Source of the DNA: Streptosporangiaceae bacterium
GTDB lineage: Bacteria > Actinomycetota > Actinomycetes > Streptosporangiales > Streptosporangiaceae
DNA length: 64,000 bases
Assembly: GCA_025964695.1 (NCBI GenBank)
Contig: JAOPYK010000143.1
Location: 1 to 64,000, forward strand
Direction: 5' to 3'
The translations under genes and the position numbers were made by a program. Below are positions 8,258-17,266 of the stretch, in pieces. Numbering within the stretch: position 1 is the stretch's first letter; the number at the start of each line of letters is the position of its first letter. A model generated the notes under the pieces. The model saw only the letters and a program-made list of their open reading frames with translations, was not told the DNA's origin and did not search any database.

Positions 8258-9045
8258 TCGACATAACCGGGATGCTCGCGGACCTGCGCGCCGAGGGCGA
8301 CGACCTGGATGGGCTGGTCGCCGCGCTGCCGGCGGCCGCGTGGGCCACCGCGACGCCCGCCGAGGGCTGGACGATCGCGCACCAGATCGCACACCTGGCC
8401 TGGACCGACGATCAGGCGATCCTGGCGGCCGCCGATCCTGGGGCATTCGAGGCGGGGCTGGCGGAGGCGCTCACCGACCCCGGGGAGTTCGTGGAACGGG
8501 GCGTCCTCGAAGGGGCGGCGCAGGAGCCCTCGGTGCTGATGGCCGGCTGGCGGTCGGCGCGCCGCCGCATGGTGGACGCCCTGGCGGTGGTGCCGGCCGG
8601 GACCAGGTTGCCGTGGTTCGGACCGCCGATGAGCGTGGCGTCGATGGCCACCGCGCGGCTCATGGAGACCTGGGCACACGGCCAGGACGTCGCGGACGCC
8701 CTCGGCGTGGTCCGGACGCCGACTCTCCGGCTGCGGCATGTGGCCCACATCGGCGTCCGTACCCGGGACTTCGCCTTCCGCGGCCGCGGGCTCACGCCGC
8801 CCGCCGCGGAGTTCCGGGTCGCACTCAAGGCGCCGGACGGACAGGAGTGGACCTGGGGGCCGGCCGGCGCGGACCAGTCCGTGACCGGACCGGCGCTGGA
8901 CCTCTGCCTGCTGGTGACCCAGCGGCGCAACCGGGCCGACCTGGCCCTGGCCGCCGTGGGCGCCGACGCCGACCGCTGGCTGGACATCGCCCAGGCCTTC
9001 GCCGGCCCGCCCGGCCCCGGCCGCCCTCCGTCCCCACGTTCGTAA
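8254..9045 (+). CDS. TIGR03084-family metal-binding protein (DinB/MDMPI fold)
   Basis: A 263-residue protein with the N-terminal four-helix fold shared by mycothiol-dependent maleylpyruvate isomerases (GWTIAHQIAHLAWTDDQAIL) and the later ETWAHGQDVADALG box. The His residues of HQIAH and WAHGQD are the expected metal ligands. The family often sits beside acyl-CoA synthetase genes, and here such stubs lie directly upstream. The reaction is unknown. ATG 8254 overlaps the upstream stub by ATGA. Confidence 0.82.
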   Translation: MIDITGMLADLRAEGDDLDGLVAALPAAAWATATPAEGWTIAHQIAHLAWTDDQAILAAADPGAFEAGLAEALTDPGEFVERGVLEGAAQEPSVLMAGWRSARRRMVDALAVVPAGTRLPWFGPPMSVASMATARLMETWAHGQDVADALGVVRTPTLRLRHVAHIGVRTRDFAFRGRGLTPPAAEFRVALKAPDGQEWTWGPAGADQSVTGPALDLCLLVTQRRNRADLALAAVGADADRWLDIAQAFAGPPGPGRPPSPRS

Positions 9046-9108
9046 CGGCCGTGTCCGAACAGGCGTGTCCATAACAGCGTCCATAACAGCAGGTGGCCGC
9101 CCGTCGGA

Positions 9109-9597
9109 TCAGGGTGCGGGATCGCTCGGCCACAGGCCGGTGAGATCCACCGCCTCGCGTGCGGTGGTGGCGTGCCGGATCCCTGGTACGGGCCGGCCCT
9201 GCTGGTCGAACAGCCGCCAGCCGCCGAGCTGGACGACGGGCACGCCGCCCCGTCGCATGGCCAGGGCCAGCTCGGACAGGGTGCCCCAGGACCCGCCGAC
9301 GACGATCACGGCGTCCCCGGCGTTCACTATGACGGCGTTGCGGGCCTGACCGACGCCGGTGGGGATGACGATGGAAAGGTCCGGGCCCGCGTCCTCCCGA
9401 TCGGCGCCGGACAGGACGCCGACGACCGTGCCGCCCGCGGACCTGGCACCCGCGGCCACGGCCGCCATGACCCCGCCGTAGCCGCCGCAGATCACGACCG
9501 CGCCCCGTTCGGCGAGCAGTCGGCCCACCTCACGTGCGTTGCGGTCGTCGGCCTCGGTGCAGTCTCGTGGTCCGCAGACCGATACCTGAACCGCCAT
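9109..9597 (-). CDS. LOG-like / TIGR00725-family nucleotide-binding protein
   Basis: A 162-residue Rossmann-like SLOG-superfamily protein: VSVCGPRDC near the start, VICGGYGGVMAAVAAGA, and QARNAVIVNAGDAVIVVGGSWGTLSE. The last block corresponds to the PGGxGTxxE motif of LOG phosphoribohydrolases but reads GGSWGTLSE, as in the TIGR00725 branch. The natural substrate of this branch is not established. It converges on the TIGR03084 gene and follows the oxidase gene on the same strand. Confidence 0.8.
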   Translation of the reverse strand: MAVQVSVCGPRDCTEADDRNAREVGRLLAERGAVVICGGYGGVMAAVAAGARSAGGTVVGVLSGADREDAGPDLSIVIPTGVGQARNAVIVNAGDAVIVVGGSWGTLSELALAMRRGGVPVVQLGGWRLFDQQGRPVPGIRHATTAREAVDLTGLWPSDPAP

Positions 9598-9639
9598 CCC
9601 GGGACCCCCTGGAAGGGACTCTACTCAGCGCTGCGGGTC

Positions 9640-10962
9640 CTACTTGCCGAAGACCCTGGTGGTGTAGGCGTTGGCGAACCGGCGGTCCGGGTCGAGTTCG
9701 TCGCGCAGCGCCGTGAAGTCCTCGAACCTCGGATAGACGCTCTCCAGGTAGGACGCGTCCCGGGTGTGCATCTTGCCCCAGTGCGGACGGCCGCCCACCG
9801 CCGTCATGAGCTCCTCGACCCCGCCGAAGTACTCCTCGTGCGGGTTCCGGTTGTAGACGTGGATGGCGATGAACGCGCTGTCACGGCCGTGGGCCATCGA
9901 CAGCCAGGTGTCCTCGGGCGGCAGCAGCCGGACCTCGATCGGGAAGCTGATCAGCCAGTCCTTGCGGGCGAACAGCGCGCGCAGTTCGTTCAGGGTGGGG
10001 ATCAGCTGCTCGCGTGGGACGGCGTACTCCTGCTCCTTGAAGCGCACCGTCCGCGGGCTGGTGAAGACCTTGTACGAGGTGTCGGTGTAGGTGCGGGCGC
10101 CCAGCGCCTTGGCGCAGACGCCGTTCACGGTCGGCACCAGGGCGGGCATCCGCCGGCTGAGCCGGTTGATGCCGTCGAACACCGTGTTGGACAGGAACCG
10201 GTCGTCCAGCCAGTGCTTGAACGCCGGCAGCGGTGCGGCCGGGCCGTCGACCCGGTTGTTGCGCTTGGTCAGGCAGCCCTCGGTGTGCGGGAACCAGTAG
10301 AACTCGAAGTGCTCGTTCTCGGCCGCCATCTCGTCCAGCCGGGACAGCACCTCGTCCCACCGCATCGGCTCCTCCTGAGCGCGCAGCAGAAAGGCCGGCA
10401 CGGTCTGCCAGGTGACGGCGGTGACCACCCCGAGCGCGCCCAGTCCCGCGCGGGCGGCGTCGAACAGCTCCGGCCGCTCGTCGCGGGAGCACGACACCAC
10501 GCTGCCGTCGGCGAGCACCAACTCCAGCCCGGCGACCTGGGAGACCAGCCCGGCGGCGTCCCGGCCGGTACCGTGGGTGGCGGTCTGCAGGGCACCGGAG
10601 ACGGTCTGCTCCTGGATGTCGCCCATGTTGGCAAGGGCGAGACCGTGCTCGTCCAGCAGCGCGTTCAAGCGGTGCAGGGGAAGCCCCGCCTCGACCGTGA
10701 CCTGCCGGGTGGCGGTGTCGATGGAACGGACACCCGTCAGCCGGCCCGGTGCGAGCCGTACGCCGTCGGTGAGCGCGGCACCGGTGAAGGAGTGGCCGGT
10801 GCCGGTCATCCGCACCGTCAGGCCGTCCTCGGCCGCCTGACGGACGGCTGAGACGACCTCGTCCGCGGACCGGGGCGTGACCACACGCTGGGCGCTCGCC
10901 TGCTGGTTGCCGGCCCAGTTACGCCACAATCGGACGTTCGCGGAGGACTTCACGGTCAACAT
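9640..10962 (-). CDS. FAD-dependent sugar-lactone/alditol oxidase (VAO family)
   Basis: A 440-residue flavoprotein with the PCMH FAD domain (residues 15-180; RMTGTGHSFTGAALTDG, where His is the expected flavin attachment site) and a C-terminal ALO domain including GGRPHWGKMH. Closest families are D-arabinono-1,4-lactone oxidase, L-gulono-lactone dehydrogenase and alditol oxidase. The substrate cannot be assigned by eye. It would oxidise a sugar acid lactone or polyol and reduce O2 or another acceptor. Confidence 0.88.
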   Translation of the reverse strand: MLTVKSSANVRLWRNWAGNQQASAQRVVTPRSADEVVSAVRQAAEDGLTVRMTGTGHSFTGAALTDGVRLAPGRLTGVRSIDTATRQVTVEAGLPLHRLNALLDEHGLALANMGDIQEQTVSGALQTATHGTGRDAAGLVSQVAGLELVLADGSVVSCSRDERPELFDAARAGLGALGVVTAVTWQTVPAFLLRAQEEPMRWDEVLSRLDEMAAENEHFEFYWFPHTEGCLTKRNNRVDGPAAPLPAFKHWLDDRFLSNTVFDGINRLSRRMPALVPTVNGVCAKALGARTYTDTSYKVFTSPRTVRFKEQEYAVPREQLIPTLNELRALFARKDWLISFPIEVRLLPPEDTWLSMAHGRDSAFIAIHVYNRNPHEEYFGGVEELMTAVGGRPHWGKMHTRDASYLESVYPRFEDFTALRDELDPDRRFANAYTTRVFGK

Positions 10963-10985
10963 GGTCAGACTCTACGCGCAGGTAT

Positions 10986-12182
10986 TTATGAAGAAAATTC
11001 ATGTTTACCGAATTGTGATGCTCCGAGCAGGCCGACGACCACCGCCGCGATGCCCGCGCAGAGCGGGAAAAGGAACGCGCCGGCAGAACCGTACGCGTCC
11101 ACCAGGCGGCCCGCGGCCGAGGCTCCCACCGCGACGCCGATCCCGATGAAGGTCGACACCCAGGTCAGTCCCTCGGTGAGCTGACGCGCCGGTACGAGTC
11201 GTTCCACCAGGCCGAATCCGGCGATCAGCGTCGGTGAGATGGCCAGCCCGCAGACGAAGATCACGGGCATCATGATCCAGAGTTGGTGGATCAGGGTGAT
11301 CGGGATCAGCCCGATCACGAGCAGCGCCAGGCTGAGCCGGAAACGCCGATCGAGGGGGGCGCGCCAGCGCCGGGCGCCGTACCAGAGTCCGCCGATGGCG
11401 CTGCCCAGCGCGTAGCAGGCCAGCAGTGCCCCGGCGAGACCCCGGTGGCCCTGCTCCTGGGCGAAGGCGATCGCGCTCACGTCGATCGCCCCGAAGACCG
11501 ACCCCATCAGCAGATAGACCCCGCACAGCACCATCAGCGCCGGGCTGGTGATCGCGCTGCGGGCCTGGCCGGCCTCCCGCGGCCGCGGTGGCGGCTGCGT
11601 ACGGCGCTGAGTGGCCAGCGTGAGCGCCCCGACCACCGTGAACAGACCGGCCGCCGCGACCCCGCCGGCCGGATGGACCTGGGTCGCCAGCAACGTGACG
11701 ATCATCGGGCCGGTGACGAAGATGAGCTCGTCCGCGACGGACTCGAAGGCGAAGGCGGTGTGCAGGCTCCCGCCGGAACCGGTCAGCAGATGGCTCCAGC
11801 GGGCGCGCACCATCGCGCCCAGTGAGGGGGAGGTCGCCCCCGCCGCGGCCGCCGCGGGGAAGAAGACCCACGCCGGGGCATGCCACTGCGCGCACAGCAC
11901 CAGAGCCGTCATGCTCGCCGCGTTGGCGAGGACCAGCGGAGGCAGCACCCGGTCCTGCCCGAAGCGGTCCGCCAGCCTCCCGACCATGGGCGACCCGGCC
12001 GCGAACGCGAGCGCGCAGACCGCCGACACCGCACCGGCGATACCGTACGATCCGGTGACCGTGGAGACCATCAGCACGATGCCGATACCGATCATGGACA
12101 TCGACATCCGGCCGACGAAACCCGCCGCCACGAAGAGCCTGGCCCCTGGAACGGAGAACAGCTGCTGATATGGATTGGACAC
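10986..12182 (-). CDS. MFS transporter
   Basis: A 398-residue membrane protein with about 12 hydrophobic segments. It has the MFS loop motif GSPMVGRLADRFGQDRVLP after TM2 and a central basic loop (QRRTQPPPRPREAGQ) between the two six-helix halves. GTG 12182 was chosen because GGGGAG precedes it by 5 nt. Substrate unknown; an efflux role is a guess from family size. It ends 24 bp before the oxidase start on the same strand. Confidence 0.87.
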   Translation of the reverse strand: MSNPYQQLFSVPGARLFVAAGFVGRMSMSMIGIGIVLMVSTVTGSYGIAGAVSAVCALAFAAGSPMVGRLADRFGQDRVLPPLVLANAASMTALVLCAQWHAPAWVFFPAAAAAGATSPSLGAMVRARWSHLLTGSGGSLHTAFAFESVADELIFVTGPMIVTLLATQVHPAGGVAAAGLFTVVGALTLATQRRTQPPPRPREAGQARSAITSPALMVLCGVYLLMGSVFGAIDVSAIAFAQEQGHRGLAGALLACYALGSAIGGLWYGARRWRAPLDRRFRLSLALLVIGLIPITLIHQLWIMMPVIFVCGLAISPTLIAGFGLVERLVPARQLTEGLTWVSTFIGIGVAVGASAAGRLVDAYGSAGAFLFPLCAGIAAVVVGLLGASQFGKHEFSS

Positions 12183-12319
12183 GTGTTCTCCCCGAACCCC
12201 TGCCAAGGAGGGGCAGCATCACGCTCCCCGCGACAGACCCCTGATGCGCTGATCACGTTACACAGGGCAAACAGTGCGATATCCGCTGACCAGCCCCCTC
12301 CCGACCCTTTGGAAGAGCC

Positions 12320-13621
12320 GTGACCCGCTCACCGCGTGACTCCGGTACGACCGAAGCCCCAGCCGGCCCCGCAGACGCCACGGAGCCGGACGGCCCAGCC
12401 ATGCCCGCGGCCACGGCGGTCCCGGCGGCGAGGGTCCCGGCCGGCGGGAACTTGGCCGCCGGCGTCCCGGCCGCGCGAGTCCGGGCCGTCAGGCGGGGAG
12501 ACGAGCCGCCCAGGCGCCGGTTGCTGGCGCTGGCCGTGACGGGGATCGGGGTCGCCGTGGCCTTGACCACGACGGGCGGAGCCATCGCCGCGGCGAACAT
12601 CGGTCACCCCAGGACGCACGTGGCGGCACGCTCGTCGACCGCACCGGCCCGGGTCACGAACGTGGCGCAGGGCGGCGAGATCGCGCCGTTGCGCAGGGTG
12701 GTGCCGCCGGACGTCCTCGCCGTGGCGGCCAAGCCCGTCTCCGCCGCGCAGGTCGGCCGGATCCGCAAGCTGGGGCACGTGCAGGACGTGATCGCCGTGG
12801 ACGCCGGCGCCGTGCAGTTGCAGGGCCGCAAGGTCAACACTTTCGCGGTCGATCCGTCGCTGTTCCGGTCCTGGACTCCGCCGGGGACCGCGAAGGACGA
12901 GGGGCTGTGGACGGCGCTGGCCGGTGGCAGGTTCATCGTGTCCGAGACCGCAATGGAGACCATGGGCCTGCGCAGTGGCTTCGGGTACTCCATCGTGGGC
13001 AGGACCGTGCCCCAGGTGACCATGGGCGGCGCCGGCACGCTCGGCCTGCCCGGCATCGACATGCTGGTGGACCTCAAGACCGGGGCCGAACTTCAGCTCA
13101 TCCCCCGCCTGGCGTTGCTGGTCAACGCGCCGGGCGCCAACTCGAAGCAGCTCTCCGCCGGCCTGAAGAAGATCCTCGGCGGGGGAGTCAGCGTGCTGAA
13201 CCTGCACGAGAAGAAGAACCAGGTCAGCAGTGGCTCCGGCCGGTCCGGCAGCTACCTGGACCTCTACAAGCAGGCTGCCACCACCTGTCCCGGGCTGTCC
13301 TGGACCGTGCTGGCCGCGATCGGGCAGATCGAGAGCGACCACGGCCGCAACGCCGGCCCGTCCAGCGCGGGCGCTCTGGGTCCCATGCAGTTCATGCCGG
13401 CGACCTGGAAGGTGTACGGCGTGGACGGCGACGGGGACGGCAAGGCCGACATCATGAACCCCTACGACGCGGTGCCCGGCGCCGCGAAGTACCTGTGCGC
13501 CAACGGGGCGGGCGGCGGAGGCAAGCACCTCTACAATGCGATCTTCCGTTACAACCACGCGGACTGGTACGTACAGAAGGTCCTCAACCTCGCCAAGGCC
13601 TATGCGAGGACGTACTCCTGA
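12320..13621 (+). CDS. Membrane-anchored lytic transglycosylase with a novel middle domain
   Basis: 433 residues. A Pro/Ala-rich cytoplasmic tail leads to a membrane segment at about 68-90. The region about 125-275 is unassigned. The C-terminal SLT domain (about 310-433) has IGQIESDHGRN with the catalytic Glu, SAGALGPMQFMPATW, and an Asp-rich GVDGDGDGKAD loop. It would cleave peptidoglycan outside the cell. The middle region (LFRSWTPPGTAKDEGLWTAL, VSETAMETMGL) resembles the extracellular core of MacB/FtsX-type permeases; this is my impression, not a proven match. Confidence 0.85.
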   Translation: MTRSPRDSGTTEAPAGPADATEPDGPAMPAATAVPAARVPAGGNLAAGVPAARVRAVRRGDEPPRRRLLALAVTGIGVAVALTTTGGAIAAANIGHPRTHVAARSSTAPARVTNVAQGGEIAPLRRVVPPDVLAVAAKPVSAAQVGRIRKLGHVQDVIAVDAGAVQLQGRKVNTFAVDPSLFRSWTPPGTAKDEGLWTALAGGRFIVSETAMETMGLRSGFGYSIVGRTVPQVTMGGAGTLGLPGIDMLVDLKTGAELQLIPRLALLVNAPGANSKQLSAGLKKILGGGVSVLNLHEKKNQVSSGSGRSGSYLDLYKQAATTCPGLSWTVLAAIGQIESDHGRNAGPSSAGALGPMQFMPATWKVYGVDGDGDGKADIMNPYDAVPGAAKYLCANGAGGGGKHLYNAIFRYNHADWYVQKVLNLAKAYARTYS

Positions 13622-13744
13622 GGCGAACGGGCCCGGCCGGCCGCCGTGCTCGGGTGAACCCGCGCCGGGTGGCGAGGACCCGGCCGGTGCACTCGATCTC
13701 GGGGGCGGCGGCACGCAGGTCCGCCAGGCTGGTTGGATGGAGGC

Positions 13745-14734
13745 ATGACGTCCTGTGACGCGCTGCTGCTCGTGTCCTTCGGGGGGCCGGAGGCGCCCGA
13801 CGAGGTGATCCCGTTCCTGGAGAACGTCACCCGGGGCCGCAACATCCCGCGTGAGCGTCTCGAGCGGGTGGCCGAGCACTACCATCTCTTCGGCGGCGTC
13901 AGCCCGATCAATCAGCAGTGCCGGGAGCTCAAGGCGGCGATCGAGGCCGATCTCTCCGGGGCCGGGCTGGACCTGCCCGTCTACTGGGGCAATCGCAACT
14001 GGCAGCCCTATCTCGCCGACACGCTGCGCCAGATGACCGCCGACGGGGTTCGCCGGGCCGCGGCATTCGTCACCTCGGCCTACAGCGGGTACTCCTGCTG
14101 CCGCCAGTATCTCGACGACATCGATCGCGCCCGCGCCGAAGTGCCGGAAGCCCCGGAGATCGACAAGCTGCGGATCTACTACAACCATCCAGGGTTCGTG
14201 ACACCGCTCGTGGAGAGCACCCGGGCCGCGCTGGCGAAGGTCCCCGCCGGCGCTCATCTGGTGTTCACCGCGCACAGCGTGCCGATGTCCCAGCCGGGCC
14301 GCGACCGCTACGTCGCCGAGCTCACCGATCTGGCCGAGGTCGTGCACGCCCAGACGGCGCCGGACAGACCCTGGGCGCTGGTCTACCAGAGCCGCAGCGG
14401 CTCGCCCGCCCAGCCCTGGCTGGGGCCCGACGTCGGTGACCATCTGGAGAAACTGCGCGGTGAGGGCGTCCAGGCCGCGGTGATCGTGCCCATCGGCTTC
14501 GTGTCCGACCACATGGAGGTCAAGTTCGACCTCGACGTGGAGGCCGCGGAGCTCGCGGCCAAGCTGGGCCTGACGGTCGAGCGGGCCGCCACCCCCGGCA
14601 CGCATCCGCGTTTCGTGGCGATGGTCCGCGAACTCCTGCTGGAGCGGTCCGAACAGGACCGCCCGGCACTCGGCCGCCTCGGTGCCCGTCCCGACCGGTG
14701 CCCGTCCGACTGCTGCCGTCAATCCCCTGCGTGA
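13745..14734 (+). CDS. hemH: Ferrochelatase, coproporphyrin III type, with Fe-S cysteines
   Basis: A 329-residue ferrochelatase (CpfC/HemH) that inserts iron into coproporphyrin III in the Gram-positive heme route. Family motifs: LLLVSFGGPEAPDEV, VTSAYSGYSCCRQYLDD with the catalytic-site region, FTAHSVPM and the C-terminal PIGFVSDHMEVKFDLD. The internal CC pair and terminal CPSDCC fit the four-cysteine [2Fe-2S] site of actinobacterial ferrochelatases. ATG 13745 begins the usual MTSCDALLLVSF; GGAGG is only 1 nt from it, and TTG 13733 is an in-frame alternative. Confidence 0.93.
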   Translation: MTSCDALLLVSFGGPEAPDEVIPFLENVTRGRNIPRERLERVAEHYHLFGGVSPINQQCRELKAAIEADLSGAGLDLPVYWGNRNWQPYLADTLRQMTADGVRRAAAFVTSAYSGYSCCRQYLDDIDRARAEVPEAPEIDKLRIYYNHPGFVTPLVESTRAALAKVPAGAHLVFTAHSVPMSQPGRDRYVAELTDLAEVVHAQTAPDRPWALVYQSRSGSPAQPWLGPDVGDHLEKLRGEGVQAAVIVPIGFVSDHMEVKFDLDVEAAELAAKLGLTVERAATPGTHPRFVAMVRELLLERSEQDRPALGRLGARPDRCPSDCCRQSPA

Positions 14735-14754
14735 CCATGCGATCGATCGCATGG
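14735..14754. repeat. Perfect 20-bp palindrome between hemH and the suhB-like gene
   Basis: CCATGCGATC and its exact inverse form a gapless 20-bp palindrome immediately after the hemH stop and 26 bp before the next start. Related GACCATGCGATCG-type sequence recurs at 23908-23919 (inverted) and within the 39653-39694 hairpin. It may act as a weak terminator, RNA-processing site or protein-binding site. Confidence 0.75.
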
Positions 14755-14780
14755 CCGCACAGGGACTCGAAGGGAAAAAC

Positions 14781-15593
14781 GTGAGCCTGGCCGAGAAACT
14801 GCTGGAACTGGCGGTCACGACGGCGCATGAGGCCGGCCGGATGCTGGTCGACAAGCGCCCGGTGGAGGGGCCGGCCGTCGTGCAGACCAAATCCAGCCCC
14901 ACCGACGTGGTGACCCAGATGGACCAGGCGGCGGAACAGCTGATCGTCGAGCGCATCGGAGCCGTACGCCCGCATGACGCCTTCCTCGGCGAGGAGGGCG
15001 GGTCCAGCGACGGCAGCAGCGGGGTCCGGTGGGTGATCGACCCCATCGACGGCACGGTGAACTACCTCTACGACCTGCCCGACTGGGCGGTCAGCATCGC
15101 CGCCGAGGTCGACGGTGAGACCGTGGCCGGGGCGATCGTCATACCGCGGCGCGGGGAGACCTACACCGCGTGGCGGGGCGGCGGCGCCCGGCTGCACACG
15201 GACGTGGGCGTACGGGAGCTGCGCTGCAACACCGGGGTCTCCCTCGACCGGGCACTGGTCGCCACTGGATTCGGCTACGCCAGCGGGCGCCGGGCACACC
15301 AGGCCCGGGTGCTCACCCAGGTGCTGCCGAGAGTGCGGGACATCCGGCGCAGCGGATCCTGCTGCGTGGACATGTCCTCGCTGGCGGCCGGGCGCATCGA
15401 CGCCTATTACGAACGTGGTCTGCAGGCATGGGACATCGCCGCCGGGACGCTGATCGTGCAGGAGGCCGGGGGCCGGGTCGGCGGCCTCAACGGGCTGACC
15501 GCCGGCCCGGAGTTCGCGATCGCCGGGGAACCGGTGCTCTTCGAGGCACTGCACGACCTGCTGGCCCCGCTCGACCCGGCCCGTGACCTGTGA
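14781..15593 (+). CDS. suhB: Inositol monophosphatase family protein
   Basis: A 270-residue phosphatase of the FIG superfamily with the complete Mg2+-binding set: EEGG (about residue 73), WVIDPIDGTVNYLYDLPDWA (about 85-105) and WDIAAGTLIVQEAGG (about 215-230). It should hydrolyse inositol-1-phosphate or a related sugar phosphate; in actinobacteria this supplies inositol for mycothiol and phosphatidylinositol. GTG 14781 (VSLAEKLLEL) is preceded by AAGGG; a longer frame would overlap hemH. The gene name follows family and neighbourhood rather than proof. Confidence 0.9.
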   Translation: MSLAEKLLELAVTTAHEAGRMLVDKRPVEGPAVVQTKSSPTDVVTQMDQAAEQLIVERIGAVRPHDAFLGEEGGSSDGSSGVRWVIDPIDGTVNYLYDLPDWAVSIAAEVDGETVAGAIVIPRRGETYTAWRGGGARLHTDVGVRELRCNTGVSLDRALVATGFGYASGRRAHQARVLTQVLPRVRDIRRSGSCCVDMSSLAAGRIDAYYERGLQAWDIAAGTLIVQEAGGRVGGLNGLTAGPEFAIAGEPVLFEALHDLLAPLDPARDL

Positions 15594-15669
15594 TGCGGCT
15601 CAGGGAAGCAGCTCTTCCCGGCTCAACTTGATCTGGATATCGAGGGCGTGTCCACCCGAGGGCATGTCT

Positions 15670-15698
15670 GCGGAGGGCATGCGACAGCAGCCCTCCGC
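15670..15698. terminator. Bidirectional terminator hairpin
   Basis: A perfect 9-bp stem (15670-15678 with 15690-15698) and 11-nt loop lie between the convergent suhB-like gene and a small minus-strand gene. Confidence 0.65.
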
Positions 15699-15755
15699 GG
15701 TCGTCTGAAACGGTCACGAATCGCTTGAACGATCGCGGACGGAGTGAGGCGGGGG

Positions 15756-15929
15756 TCAGACGCCCCTGCGGGGAGCGTCGATGTTGTGGTTGGCAGCGAT
15801 GCGGTGCAGGTCCTCGATCTCGGCCTGACGTGCGTCGACGAGGAAGGCGTCCCCTTCTTCGCGGGCCGTGTGCATCGAGTCGTACGCCTCGGACAGTCGC
15901 TGCTGGATCGTGCTGGAGAGCTCGCCCAT
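15756..15929 (-). CDS. Small conserved-looking helical protein
   Basis: A 57-residue acidic protein beginning MGELSSTIQQRLSEAYDSM and ending DAPRRGV. It looks all-helical, with no membrane segment and no cysteine. ATG 15929 was chosen because AAGGGA lies at suitable distance upstream; the longer frame to 16043 is unlikely. Function unknown. Small proteins of this kind occur near suhB/cutR in other actinomycetes, as I recall. Confidence 0.6.
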   Translation of the reverse strand: MGELSSTIQQRLSEAYDSMHTAREEGDAFLVDARQAEIEDLHRIAANHNIDAPRRGV

Positions 15930-16092
15930 GGGAGTCCCTTCCTGGGGTCTCACGCTACTACCCAAGATCTTGTTGGCGGTAAACCTGGCATGTCGCTCTT
16001 TTTGCGAGTGCAGCCGAGGGGTGCACGGGCCTGAATCGTCCACGCGCTCTCGCTCCGGTGTTCAGGGGGCCGCGGCGCGGCGGAAATGGGGT

Positions 16093-16125
16093 GGCCGGGC
16101 CGCCCCTGGCAGGGACGGCCCGGCC
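16093..16125 (-). terminator. Terminator of the GDSL esterase gene
   Basis: A perfect 10-bp GC stem (16093-16102 with 16116-16125) with a 13-nt loop starts 11 bp after the esterase stop on the minus strand. Confidence 0.65.
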
Positions 16126-16135
16126 GGGAGGTGAT

Positions 16136-16936
16136 TCAGCCGGCCGCCGCGGCGACCGCCGAGGAGAAGACCGGCAGGTATCCCTGGGCATGGCCGACGG
16201 CGGTCGGATGGTACGACTCACCGAACGGGATCGTGACCGAGTGCAGCCACCCGTCGCCGGAGCACAGTTCATGGCCGGAGAACCGGCTGCGGACATCGGC
16301 GAAGGCGAAGCCCGCGTTCGCGGCCGCCTTGCCGATGGTGGTGTCCAGCTTGTCCGCCGCGCCGTTGAGTGCGGTCCTCTTGGTGTTGTTCAGACCGGCG
16401 CAGTAACTGGTGATGATGTAGAGATGCGGGTAGTCGAGCACGATGACCTGCGCGGACGCGGCCTTTGAATGGACCGCTGTGAACAGCGTGCTGAGGTTGC
16501 CGGGGAGCCGGCCGTCCATGTAGTTCTCGGCGGCGGTGATCGCGTTCAGGCACGAGGCGGTCGAGTACAGCACGCAGGTCTGCATCACGCTGCTGAAGCC
16601 CGCGTCGTTGCCGCCGATGGTGATGCTCGCCAGCGTGGTGCTGGGGGACAGGGCGCCGAGCTGCTTGCTCAGTACGTCGGCCGTCGTCGCGCCGGCGCAG
16701 GCCACGAAGCTGAACGACGCCGGAGAGTGGGCGGCGGCCCACTTGGCCGGGTAGGCGTTGGTGCTGCGCTGGCAGCCGCTCGAATCGTAGGATCCGGCTC
16801 CGGTCCCGGAGGAGTAGGAGTCGCCGAGCGCGACGTAATTGACGGTGGCGGCGGAGGCGGGTGACGCCGCGGTGATCGCGGCGCCGGTGAGGACGACTGC
16901 GCAGACTGCTGAGACGACGACGCGGGGGAGGTTCAT
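16136..16936 (-). CDS. Secreted SGNH/GDSL hydrolase (lipase/esterase)
   Basis: 266 residues with a classical signal peptide (basic start, hydrophobic core, ASPASA cleavage region at about 25-29). The SGNH blocks are all present: GDSYSSG (Ser), the Gly block, GGND, and SYHPTAVGH with the catalytic Asp/His. Six mature cysteines fit the three disulfides of actinomycete extracellular lipases. It should hydrolyse ester lipids outside the cell. It is monocistronic with its own terminator. Confidence 0.92.
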   Translation of the reverse strand: MNLPRVVVSAVCAVVLTGAAITAASPASAATVNYVALGDSYSSGTGAGSYDSSGCQRSTNAYPAKWAAAHSPASFSFVACAGATTADVLSKQLGALSPSTTLASITIGGNDAGFSSVMQTCVLYSTASCLNAITAAENYMDGRLPGNLSTLFTAVHSKAASAQVIVLDYPHLYIITSYCAGLNNTKRTALNGAADKLDTTIGKAAANAGFAFADVRSRFSGHELCSGDGWLHSVTIPFGESYHPTAVGHAQGYLPVFSSAVAAAAG

Positions 16937-17266
16937 CGGCTCTCCGAAAGGGGTGGGAGGAGGCTTGATTTACTGAAGCATTGAATTCCCCTTTTGAGGA
17001 GCAACAGGATTGGTCTGCACTTCTGTCGAATTTCGCCGTTGACGCGGCGGCGATCGGGGTGTCAAATGGATGGCTCAGAACGAGGCGAAGGCATCCTGCG
17101 GTGGAGGTGGAGACGTGGCCTTGCCTCCGTAGGGGGACGACCCGCGACCGGGGCCGGTCTTTGATCTTCATGTTTCCGGCAGTCAGACGCACACCGTCAG
17201 TGCCGCAATGAAATGGTCATCGTGGCGACTTGGAAAGAGCCAAAGAAGGGCTTCTGAGTACCAGAT
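16937..17266. other. Esterase upstream region, lower GC
   Basis: A 330-bp stretch with noticeably lower GC than its surroundings. It should carry the esterase promoter (minus strand). Otherwise I see no gene, RNA or repeat. It borders two decayed genes, so it may be recombined DNA. Confidence 0.45.

Noticed and set aside
12329-15055. A 908-codon minus-strand frame, and similar long antisense frames at 23566-26394 and 42503-44887
   Set aside because: They are antisense to clear genes (transglycosylase/hemH/suhB, valS, kdpB), have no family motifs, and arise from high GC at third positions.
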